From: CAJBVG01 sp943372995
GTDB lineage: Bacteria; Bacteroidota; Bacteroidia; Sphingobacteriales; Sphingobacteriaceae
Direction: 5' to 3'
DNA length: 64,000 nucleotides
Assembly: GCA_943372995.1 (NCBI GenBank)
Contig: CALSAQ010000001.1
Coordinates: 124,001 to 188,000 of the forward strand
A program made the position numbers and the translations under genes. Below the pieces are notes generated by a model. It was given only the letters and a program-made list of their open reading frames with translations. It was not told where the DNA came from and ran no database searches. Below, one piece after another: positions 17,527 to 23,669 of this stretch (positions are counted from its first letter, which is position 1; each line of letters starts with the position of its first letter).

Positions 17527-18156
17527 ATGCAAAAGAAAATTTCAAGTCTATTACTTGTTTTACTATTGTTTAATAGCATACAACTGAAAGCTCAATATTC
17601 CAAATCCGACAGTACTTTTAAACGTTGGTTCATTGGGAGCTCTATGTTTATGTTTGTTGGAAATTTAGATCAAGTAAACCCTCCAAACTTCGCTCAACTT
17701 AATGTTGGTTATCGTATTACCGGAAAAGACGTCATTACCCTAGAACCCAAAACTTGGAAATACGCTTGGCCAAATGGCATTCATCCTTTTCTTAATAAAT
17801 CATACGGAAAGTTGGAAGAAAAATTCCCAGGTTATGTTCGTGAGTTTGGCTTGTCGGTAGCTTACCAACGTTTTATGTGGAAGGGCTTATATGCCGAGCT
17901 AAATGTAATGCCAACTATGCAAGTTTTTGTAAACAACCAAGGTAATAAACTCGACAATGGTTTTCAGATTTTCAATACCTACCGTATGGGTTATCACATC
18001 AAATTTTTTAACGACAGATTTTTTATTCAACCATCAATTGCCATTACGCACCGTGCGTATCATACAACCTTGCCAGATGGTTTTAAACAGAAAGATGATA
18101 AATGGTCGAAATTCATCTTTGCAGAACCAGGATTTCATTTCGGATTTAATTTTTAA
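17527..18156 (+). CDS. Small outer-membrane beta-barrel protein, paralogue B
   Basis: 209 residues from the ATG at 17527, chosen because MQKKISSLLLVLLLF begins a normal signal peptide ending near LKAQ; a 17-codon extension upstream has no signal-like character. The mature part parallels paralogue A with somewhat longer loops and the same terminal GFNF. It lies 50 bp after paralogue A with no separate promoter seen, so the two are likely co-transcribed. The TAA stop codon (18154-18156) is the first three bases of a TAATATGC octamer array that fills the gap to the convergent acyl-CoA dehydrogenase gene. Confidence 0.75.
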   Translation: MQKKISSLLLVLLLFNSIQLKAQYSKSDSTFKRWFIGSSMFMFVGNLDQVNPPNFAQLNVGYRITGKDVITLEPKTWKYAWPNGIHPFLNKSYGKLEEKFPGYVREFGLSVAYQRFMWKGLYAELNVMPTMQVFVNNQGNKLDNGFQIFNTYRMGYHIKFFNDRFFIQPSIAITHRAYHTTLPDGFKQKDDKWSKFIFAEPGFHFGFNF

Positions 18157-18270
18157 TATGCTGATATGCTAATATGCTAATATGCTAATGTTATGTCATC
18201 AGCATATTAGCATATTAGCATATCAGCATATTAATATTAGCATATCAGCATACTAGCATATCAGCATATC
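18154..18270. repeat. Giant inverted octamer array between convergent genes
   Basis: Left arm 18154-18190 (TAATATGC, TGATATGC, TAATATGC, TAATATGC, TAATG), loop TTATGT 18191-18196, right arm 18197-18233, which is the reverse complement of the left arm at 36 of 37 positions, the one difference being a possible G-T pair. Units of the same octamer continue to 18270. It begins with the stop codon of one gene and ends in the stop codon of the opposing gene. Likely a bidirectional terminator. Confidence 0.9.
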
Positions 18271-19450
18271 ATTTAAACGCATTCAATCCCGTTACATCCA
18301 TACCTGTAATTAACAAGTGAATGTCGTGAGTACCTTCGTAAGTTACTACTGATTCTAAGTTCATCATGTGGCGCATAATTGGATATTCACCTGTGATACC
18401 CATTCCACCAAGCATTTGACGAGCTTCGCGTGCTGTATTTAAAGCAACTTCAACAGAGTTACGTTTAGCCATTGATATTTGAGCGGCAGTTGCTCTATTT
18501 TCAGATTTCAAAACACCTAATCTCCAATTTAACAATTGGCCTTTGGTAATTTCTGTAATCATTTCTGCTAATTTCTTTTGTTGCAATTGGAAACCACCAA
18601 TAGGGCGATCGAATTGTACACGCTCTTTCGAATAACGAAGAGCAGTATCGTAACAATCCATAGCTGCACCCAATGCACCCCAAGCAATACCGTATCGTGC
18701 TTGATTTAAACAACCTAATGGACCTTTTAGTCCTTCTACATTTGGTAAAATATTTTCTTTCGGAACACGAACATTGTCGAATACCAATTCACCGGTAGCC
18801 GATGCGCGCAACGACCATTTGTTGTGAGTCTCTGGTGTAGAGAAACCAGGCATTCCACGTTCAACAATAATCCCTTTAATTTTTCCAGCTTCATTCTTAG
18901 CCCATACCACAGCGATGTCGGCAAAAGGAGCGTTCGAAATCCACATTTTAGCACCATTTAAAATCACATGATCGCCATCTTCTTTGAAGTTAGTGAGCAT
19001 GCCACCAGGATTTGAACCATGGTTAGGCTCTGTTAATCCGAAGCAACCCATAAATTCGCCAGTAGCTAATTTTGGTAAATATTTTTTGCGTTGTTCTTCC
19101 GAACCATAAGCATAAATTGGCCACATTACTAATGAGCCTTGTACCGATGCAGTAGATCTGATTCCAGAATCGCCACGCTCTACTTCTTGCATAATTAAAC
19201 CATAAGAGATATAGTCTAAGCCACCGCCACCGTATTCAACAGGAATAGTAGGACCGAAGGCACCAATTTCTCCTAAGCCTTTAATTAAGTGTTTTGGGAA
19301 TTCTGCACGTTGTGCATAATCTTCAATAATTGGGCTCACTTCCTTCTTCACCCAATCGCGAACCGAATTGCGAACTAATTTGTGTTCCTCTGTTAATAAC
19401 TCGTCGAGTAAATAATAATCTGGAGCTTCAAAAAGATCTGTTTTAGCCAT
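18269..19450 (-). CDS. gcdH: Acyl-CoA dehydrogenase, glutaryl-CoA dehydrogenase type
   Basis: 393 residues, FAD-dependent acyl-CoA dehydrogenase. The central FAD and acyl-binding signature is FGLTEPNHGSNPGGM with LNGAKMWISNAPFADIAVV. The C-terminal helix bundle has RQMLGGMGITGEYPIMRHMMN and the catalytic Glu in VTYEGTHDIHLL. The TYEGTHDIH motif and overall length are those of glutaryl-CoA dehydrogenase, which oxidises and decarboxylates glutaryl-CoA to crotonyl-CoA in lysine and tryptophan breakdown. No other lysine-degradation gene is adjacent, so the exact substrate is inferred from similarity. Single gene with its own promoter, convergent with the outer-membrane pair. Confidence 0.87.
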   Translation of the reverse strand: MAKTDLFEAPDYYLLDELLTEEHKLVRNSVRDWVKKEVSPIIEDYAQRAEFPKHLIKGLGEIGAFGPTIPVEYGGGGLDYISYGLIMQEVERGDSGIRSTASVQGSLVMWPIYAYGSEEQRKKYLPKLATGEFMGCFGLTEPNHGSNPGGMLTNFKEDGDHVILNGAKMWISNAPFADIAVVWAKNEAGKIKGIIVERGMPGFSTPETHNKWSLRASATGELVFDNVRVPKENILPNVEGLKGPLGCLNQARYGIAWGALGAAMDCYDTALRYSKERVQFDRPIGGFQLQQKKLAEMITEITKGQLLNWRLGVLKSENRATAAQISMAKRNSVEVALNTAREARQMLGGMGITGEYPIMRHMMNLESVVTYEGTHDIHLLITGMDVTGLNAFK

Positions 19451-19479
19451 TGCTATTGTATATATTTGTTAAATTGTTG

Positions 19480-19487
19480 CAAAGGTA
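19480..19487 (-). promoter_or_regulatory. Promoter -7 element of the acyl-CoA dehydrogenase gene
   Basis: Minus strand reads TACCTTTG, an exact TAnnTTTG match, 29 bases before the start codon at 19450. No TTG at ideal spacing. Confidence 0.5.
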
Positions 19488-19512
19488 AGAAAAAACTCAA
19501 AAGGGCTTTAGC

Positions 19513-19902
19513 ATGTACACAATCTCTTTAAATAATTTAGAATTTTATTCTTTTCATGGCTATTATCAGGAAGAAAATCTAATAGGAAACACATTCATAG
19601 TTGATATTGTGGTTAAAATTAATGATGATAACTCGGTCCCTGAGCATCGGTCCCTGAGCGGAGCCGAAGGGAGCGAAATGGAAGAATTAGAATCAACACT
19701 TAATTATGTGACCTTATATCAAATTGCCAAAGAAGAAATGGCCATTCCACGTAAACTTTTAGAAACCGTGGTAAAGTCGATACACGATAGCATTCATAAA
19801 CTGAATCCAGCTATTTACTCTATTGAGGTTTCATTAACTAAAAAGCATGTCCCAGTAGAAGGAATGATCGGCCAAGCAAAAGTCAGCTATTCCACCCAAT
19901 AA
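19513..19902 (+). CDS. folB: Dihydroneopterin aldolase with an inserted repeat-encoded loop
   Basis: 129 residues. Splits 7,8-dihydroneopterin to 6-hydroxymethyl-dihydropterin in folate synthesis. Family features are ISLNNLEFYSFHGYYQEENLIGNTFIVDI at the N-terminus (with the conserved HG), LNYVTLYQIAKEEM, and the C-terminal VSLTKKHVPVEGMIGQAKVSY. Between IVVKINDD and LESTLNYV there is an extra segment, NSVPEHRSLSGAEGSEMEE, where relatives have a shorter loop. Its DNA is a palindromic intergenic-type repeat in frame (see 19633-19673). Fold and active-site residues look intact, so activity is likely retained. The stop runs directly into a heptamer array. Confidence 0.88.
   Translation: MYTISLNNLEFYSFHGYYQEENLIGNTFIVDIVVKINDDNSVPEHRSLSGAEGSEMEELESTLNYVTLYQIAKEEMAIPRKLLETVVKSIHDSIHKLNPAIYSIEVSLTKKHVPVEGMIGQAKVSYSTQ
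19633..19673. repeat. Palindromic REP-like element inserted inside folB
   Basis: TCGGTCCCTGAGC occurs twice with 14-bp spacing (19633-19645, 19647-19659) and is followed by GGAGCCGAAGGGA, so the second TCCCT can pair with AGGGA. The CCCTGAGC...GAAGGG layout is one I recall as a widespread intergenic palindrome in bacteria, including Bacteroidota. Here it is translated in frame. Confidence 0.75.
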
Positions 19903-19958
19903 CTCAAAACTCACAACTCATAATTTACAATTCACATTTTACAATTTACAATTGAACC
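19903..19958 (+). repeat. Heptamer array filling the folB-to-oxidase gap (8 units)
   Basis: CTCAAAA, CTCACAA, CTCATAA, TTTACAA, TTCACAT, TTTACAA twice, TTGAACC: exactly 56 bp from the base after the folB TAA to the base before the next ATG (19959). Confidence 0.92.
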
Positions 19959-21356
19959 ATGTCTTTCACCAAAATAACCCAGCAGCACCTAAACTACTTC
20001 AAATCGATTCTTGCTTCCAATCAAGTGTTGTTCGCAGAAGAGGATATGTTGGATTATTCTCATGATGAAACTGAGGATTATATTTTCATTCCAGAGTTGG
20101 TGTTGATTCCTTCATCAACAAATGAAGTATCCACAATTATGAAATATTGTAATGAACACAGGATACCAGTTACGCCCAGAGCTGGAGGAACAGGTTTAAG
20201 TGGAGGAGCATTAGCAGTAGAGGGTGGTATTATTATGAGCATGGAGAACTTCAATAAAATTATTGAAGTGGACGAACGTAATTTACAAGCAACAGTTGAG
20301 CCTGGTGTAATTACCGAAGTTTTCATGAACGAAATAAATAGGTATGGTTTGATGTATCCTGTAGATCCTTCGAGCAAAGGTTCCTGCATGTTGGGAGGTA
20401 ATTTAGCAGAATCGTCGGGCGGACCGAGAGCTGTTAAGTATGGTACAGTTAGAGATTATGTATTGAATATTGAAATGGTGTTAGCAGATGGAGAGATTAT
20501 CTGGACAGGCGCGAACACCTTGAAGTATGCTTCAGGATATAATCTTACACAGTTGATGATAGGTTCGGAAGGAACATTAGGCATCATCACTAAAATTGTT
20601 TTCAAATTAATTCCAGCACCACAACATAATTTATTGTTGTTGGCTTCTTTTTACGAATCGGAGAATGCCTGTGATGCTGTGTCTGCAATCTTCAGAGCGG
20701 GTATAAATCCGTCGGCACTCGAGTTTATGGAAAAAGATGGAGTGGATTGGGTAGTGAAATACGAGAATATCAATTTCAATCAGAAAGAAAATATCAATGC
20801 ATATTTATTAATTGAGGTGGATGGAAACGATTTGGAATTGATGTACAAAGAGTGCGAAGCGATTACTGAAGTATTGTATCAGCATAAAGTAGAAGAAGTA
20901 TTGTTTGCCGATTCATCGGCACAAAAAGAGGAGTGGTGGAAGATGAGAAGAAACATGGCACATTCGGTAAAAGCGAATTCTATTTACAAAGAAGAAGATA
21001 CTGTTGTACCAAGAGCGGAGTTAGCAAAACTCTTGAAAGGGATAAAAGAGATTGGGAAAAAATATGGCTTTCAATCGGTATGTTATGGTCATGCTGGCGA
21101 TGGTAATCTACATATCAATATTATTAAGGCGAGTATGAGTGATGATGATTGGAATATAAAATTGAAAGAAGGGATTAAAGAAATTTTTCAACTCACTACT
21201 TATTTAAATGGTACTATTTCTGGAGAGCATGGTATAGGTTATGTGCAAAAAGAATTTATGCCGATTAAGTATTCCGATAAAAATCTACAATTGATGAGGG
21301 GGATTAAATCTGTTTTCGACCCTAATGGAATCTTAAATCCAGGTAAGATTTTCTGA
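19959..21356 (+). CDS. FAD-linked D-2-hydroxyacid dehydrogenase/oxidase, GlcD type
   Basis: 465 residues. The N-terminal half is a PCMH-type FAD-binding domain (PRAGGTGLSGGALAVEGG around residue 70, GGNLAESSGGPRAVKYG, IGSEGTLGIITKIVFKL). The C-terminal half is the FAD-oxidase C domain with YGHAGDGNLHINI and SGEHGIGYVQKEFMP. This is the build of glycolate oxidase GlcD and D-lactate dehydrogenases, which pass electrons from a D-2-hydroxyacid to the respiratory chain. Glycolate versus D-lactate cannot be decided from sequence. No GlcE/GlcF neighbour is present; a CCG-domain protein of the LutA type lies far away at 53687-54424. Preceded directly by a heptamer array. Confidence 0.85.
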   Translation: MSFTKITQQHLNYFKSILASNQVLFAEEDMLDYSHDETEDYIFIPELVLIPSSTNEVSTIMKYCNEHRIPVTPRAGGTGLSGGALAVEGGIIMSMENFNKIIEVDERNLQATVEPGVITEVFMNEINRYGLMYPVDPSSKGSCMLGGNLAESSGGPRAVKYGTVRDYVLNIEMVLADGEIIWTGANTLKYASGYNLTQLMIGSEGTLGIITKIVFKLIPAPQHNLLLLASFYESENACDAVSAIFRAGINPSALEFMEKDGVDWVVKYENINFNQKENINAYLLIEVDGNDLELMYKECEAITEVLYQHKVEEVLFADSSAQKEEWWKMRRNMAHSVKANSIYKEEDTVVPRAELAKLLKGIKEIGKKYGFQSVCYGHAGDGNLHINIIKASMSDDDWNIKLKEGIKEIFQLTTYLNGTISGEHGIGYVQKEFMPIKYSDKNLQLMRGIKSVFDPNGILNPGKIF

Positions 21357-21390
21357 TAAAACTGAGCTTTTCTGCTATTTTTTCAGTATT

Positions 21391-21398
21391 TATTTTTG
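21391..21398 (+). promoter_or_regulatory. Promoter -7 element upstream of the Hsp20 gene
   Basis: TATTTTTG matches TAnnTTTG, about 100 bases before the ATG. No clear TTG upstream; a heat-shock-specific promoter could exist as well. Confidence 0.35.
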
Positions 21399-21483
21399 TT
21401 TTACGTCAAAATGGCGCGAAAAATCCTTGTTTTTTGCTTTGGTATTTCTATTGATAGAATCATACCAAACAATAAAAAATAAT

Positions 21484-21490
21484 AAGGAGA
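21484..21490 (+). promoter_or_regulatory. Strong Shine-Dalgarno sequence of the Hsp20 gene
   Basis: AAGGAGA sits 8-9 bases before the ATG at 21498. A strong site is notable because most genes in this window have none. Confidence 0.7.
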
Positions 21491-21497
21491 ACAAAAT

Positions 21498-21938
21498 ATG
21501 ACATTCGTAAAATTCAAAAACAACGGACAATTAACACAAGCAATGTTGGATAAAATGTTTAGTCCAGTATTCAACGATTTTTTTAGTCCAGTTTCACACG
21601 ACTCCACTTCGGTGATTCCAGCGGTGAATATTTCGGAGAGCAATGAGCAATTTAAAATTGAATTAGCGGCTCCAGGTTTAACAAAGGAAGATTTCAACAT
21701 TAAGTTAGAGAAAGAAGTATTAACCATTTCGACTTCAAAAAAATCGGAAGAAGTTCAAGAATCGGAGAAATATACTCGAAAGGAGTTTAATTATTTTTCA
21801 TTCAAACGCAGTTTTAATTTACCAGAGATTGCCGATCAAGAGCAAATTACTGCGGAGTACAAAGACGGAATTTTGGTGTTAACGATACTGAAAAAGAAAG
21901 AAGCGGTACCAGCGGTAAAAGAAATTAAAATCTCATAA
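21498..21938 (+). CDS. Hsp20/alpha-crystallin small heat-shock protein
   Basis: 146 residues. An ATP-independent holdase that binds unfolding proteins. The alpha-crystallin domain spans about residues 42-146: IPAVNISESNEQFKIELAAPGLTKEDFNIKLEKEVLTIS, YTRKEFNYFSFKRSFNLPE, ending ITAEYKDGILVLTILKK, with the usual A-x-x-x-n-G-v-L box as AEYKDGILVL. The C-terminal tail carries VPAVKEIKI with an I-x-I-like anchor used for oligomers. It is a single gene with a strong Shine-Dalgarno and its own hairpin terminator at 21961-21995. Confidence 0.92.
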   Translation: MTFVKFKNNGQLTQAMLDKMFSPVFNDFFSPVSHDSTSVIPAVNISESNEQFKIELAAPGLTKEDFNIKLEKEVLTISTSKKSEEVQESEKYTRKEFNYFSFKRSFNLPEIADQEQITAEYKDGILVLTILKKKEAVPAVKEIKIS

Positions 21939-21960
21939 TAGGGTTTGTTAGGTTAGGTGT

Positions 21961-21995
21961 ACGGCATGTTACAGAGATGTACATGCCGTTTTTTT
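21961..21995 (+). terminator. Rho-independent terminator of the Hsp20 gene
   Basis: Perfect 9-bp stem ACGGCATGT / ACATGCCGT with an 11-base loop, followed by a run of seven T. Confidence 0.88.
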
Positions 21996-22000
21996 ATTAT

Positions 22001-22008
22001 TACATTTG
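22001..22008 (+). promoter_or_regulatory. Promoter -7 element of the small barrel gene
   Basis: TACATTTG matches TAnnTTTG just after the Hsp20 terminator; the chosen ATG is at 22057, giving a leader of about 40 bases. Confidence 0.45.
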
Positions 22009-22056
22009 CAATACAAAAAGTTTTTTTTCGTTTTTTGCAAGTATAAAACTAAACGT

Positions 22057-22590
22057 ATGAAAAGGATATTACTCGTATTATTTTTGTTTTTATTATCAAC
22101 TCATCAATCTAAATCACAATCAGGCTTCAGTTGGGATAGGGTGGTTTTCGGAGGAAATTTTGGTGCAAGTGTAGGTTCTAATCAGAGTTTAATAGCCTTA
22201 TCGCCGAGTGTAGGATACAGAGTGACCGAAAAACTTACCTTAGGTACAGGAGTAATTTATCAATATTACAGATATAAATTTTCGACATTGGATTTTAAAT
22301 TCAATAATTATGGTGCAAGATTTTATGGTAGCTACCAACTAAACGACTTTTTAATCTTGCATTCGGAGTACGAATCACTAAATTTAGAGTATTTAAAGTT
22401 TAATGCACTAGGAAACCCTGATGGTTCAACACGAAGAACAATTGGTAGTATGTTCGTAGGTGGAGGTTATCGTCAGTACATTTCTTCTAAATCAGTTGTC
22501 GACTTAATGGTGCTTTTTAATCTCACAGAAACACGATATACACCATACAGTAATCCGATCATCAGAGTGAATTTTGGTATCGGACTATGA
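22057..22590 (+). CDS. Small outer-membrane beta-barrel protein
   Basis: 177 residues from the ATG at 22057, which begins a normal signal peptide (MKRILLVLFLFLLS, cleavage near SKSQ). A 17-codon extension to a TTG at 22006 overlaps the promoter element and is rejected. The mature part has eight or so amphipathic strands (VVFGGNFGASVGSN, LSPSVGYRVTEKLTLGTGVIYQYY, NNYGARFYGSYQLNDF, VGGGYRQYI) and ends VNFGIGL, similar to OmpA-type or porin-family small barrels. Function unknown. Its stop overlaps the convergent YajQ gene by 6 bp. Confidence 0.75.
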   Translation: MKRILLVLFLFLLSTHQSKSQSGFSWDRVVFGGNFGASVGSNQSLIALSPSVGYRVTEKLTLGTGVIYQYYRYKFSTLDFKFNNYGARFYGSYQLNDFLILHSEYESLNLEYLKFNALGNPDGSTRRTIGSMFVGGGYRQYISSKSVVDLMVLFNLTETRYTPYSNPIIRVNFGIGL

Positions 22591-23076
22591 CCTCATGTTG
22601 ATGAACTGTAATGCCTGATCGAAGCTCTCCGAGCGCAATAATTGGATCACCGACTGCAAATCGTCGATTTTTTTTCCACTCACTCTGAGCTGATCATTTT
22701 GTATTTGTGCCTCCACTTTCAACTTAGAATCTTTAATTTTTTTTACAATCTGTTTTGCTAATTCTTTGTCGATTCCCTCTTTAATTTTCACTTCTTTTCT
22801 CAGCATATTTCCTGATGCTTGATGTTCTTTTCCGAAGTCGAAACACTTAGGGTCAATCTGCTGTTTCATAGCCCTGGTAATGATTACGTCCTGTATTGCC
22901 TTCAGATGCATGTCGTTTTCTGTAACGATATTTATCTGATTTAATTTCTTGTCGTAATCAATTTCCGTCTTCGATCCGTTGAAGTCGTAACGATTAATAA
23001 TTTCTTTTTTCGCGTTGTTAATTGCGTTGTCGAGTAATTGAATTTCTACTTTACTCACGATGTCGAATGTTGGCAT
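22585..23076 (-). CDS. yajQ: YajQ family nucleotide-binding protein
   Basis: 163 residues, the full length of the family. Starts PTFDIVSKVEIQLLDNAINNAKKEI and contains RYDFNGSKTEIDYD, FGKEHQASGNMLRKEVKI, GIDKELAKQIVKKIKDSKLKVEAQIQ and RVSGKKIDDLQSVIQLLR, all YajQ landmarks. Relatives bind RNA or cyclic di-GMP and have been linked to phage transcription and virulence; the role here is not known. Single gene, divergent from the histone-like gene and convergent with the small barrel gene. Confidence 0.92.
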   Translation of the reverse strand: MPTFDIVSKVEIQLLDNAINNAKKEIINRYDFNGSKTEIDYDKKLNQINIVTENDMHLKAIQDVIITRAMKQQIDPKCFDFGKEHQASGNMLRKEVKIKEGIDKELAKQIVKKIKDSKLKVEAQIQNDQLRVSGKKIDDLQSVIQLLRSESFDQALQFINMRS

Positions 23077-23320
23077 GTTAATAACTTTTTTTAAAAATTT
23101 ATTTTTTTAATAAATAATTTTAAATTTGTAAAAGAATTTGAGTTGAATCAAAAAAATTATTTCAACACAATTTCAACACAAGGTTCTTTGACAAAATTTA
23201 TAATTGATGATGATGGAAATTTTCGGATGACCAAATCATAATTATCGATGTGATATCGACAAGTAAAAAATAAATCATCAAAAAACCAAAAATTAATTTT
23301 TAAACTTTAAAACAAAAAAC
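23077..23320. other. Divergent yajQ / histone-like intergenic region
   Basis: 244 bp of very AT-rich sequence. TAAATTTG at 23121-23128 is a candidate -7 element for the histone-like gene, which would give a leader of about 185 bases. The leader contains the string GGTTCTTTGACA at 23182-23193 and a short inverted repeat TCGAT-GTGAT-ATCGA near 23244-23258. No gene was seen. Confidence 0.5.
23121..23128 (+). promoter_or_regulatory. Candidate promoter -7 element of the histone-like gene
   Basis: TAAATTTG matches TAnnTTTG in an otherwise AT-only stretch, so a chance match is possible. Confidence 0.35.
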
Positions 23321-23560
23321 ATGGAAAAAGCAAAAAAAGCACCAGCTAAGAAAAAAGCTGCTGCAAAAAAACCAGCTGCTAAAAAAGCAGCAAAAAAGGC
23401 AGCTCCTAAAAAAGCGGCTAAAAAAGCAGCTCCTAAGAAAGCAGCTAAAAAAGCAGCTCCTAAAAAAGCAGCTAAAAAAGCAGCTCCAAAAAAAAAAGTA
23501 GCTAAAAAAGCAGCTCCTAAAAAAGCGGCTAAACCAGCTGCTTCAGGCGATATGAAATAA
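23321..23560 (+). CDS. Histone H1-like Lys/Ala/Pro repeat DNA-binding protein
   Basis: 79 residues made almost wholly of Lys, Ala and Pro. The repeat is AAPKKAAKK, present about five times in tandem between residues 20 and 70. This is the composition of the H1-like C-terminal tails of bacterial histone-like proteins (Hc1, AlgP type). It probably binds DNA or RNA non-specifically by charge; no globular domain is present. The coding DNA is itself a tandem repeat (GCAGCTCCTAAAAAAGC type), so copy number may vary between strains. The same Lys/Ala/Pro repeat forms the tail of TopA at 29396-31852. It has a long leader and its own terminator. Confidence 0.85.
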   Translation: MEKAKKAPAKKKAAAKKPAAKKAAKKAAPKKAAKKAAPKKAAKKAAPKKAAKKAAPKKKVAKKAAPKKAAKPAASGDMK

Positions 23561-23611
23561 TTATCGTTAAATATTCGAGTGTTAACATAAACTTAACACT
23601 TTAGTAACATT

Positions 23612-23647
23612 AAAAATAGCTCTGATTTAAGTATCAGGGCTATTTTT
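23612..23647 (+). terminator. Terminator of the histone-like gene
   Basis: Arms 23612-23626 and 23633-23647 pair over 15 bp with one mismatch (AAAAATAGCTCTGAT against ATCAGGGCTATTTTT), six-base loop, T-run at the end. It lies just before the ppk promoter element. Confidence 0.85.
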
Positions 23648-23654
23648 GTTTTTA

Positions 23655-23662
23655 TAGTTTTG
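23655..23662 (+). promoter_or_regulatory. Promoter -7 element of ppk, predicted leaderless
   Basis: TAGTTTTG matches TAnnTTTG and ends 7 bases before the ppk ATG at 23670, so transcription should start at or next to the start codon. Confidence 0.5.
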
Positions 23663-23669
23663 CATAAAA

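Noticed and set aside
23182..23193. GGTTCTTTGACA as part of an rRNA-type leader
   Set aside because: No rRNA gene follows; only the short string is suggestive.
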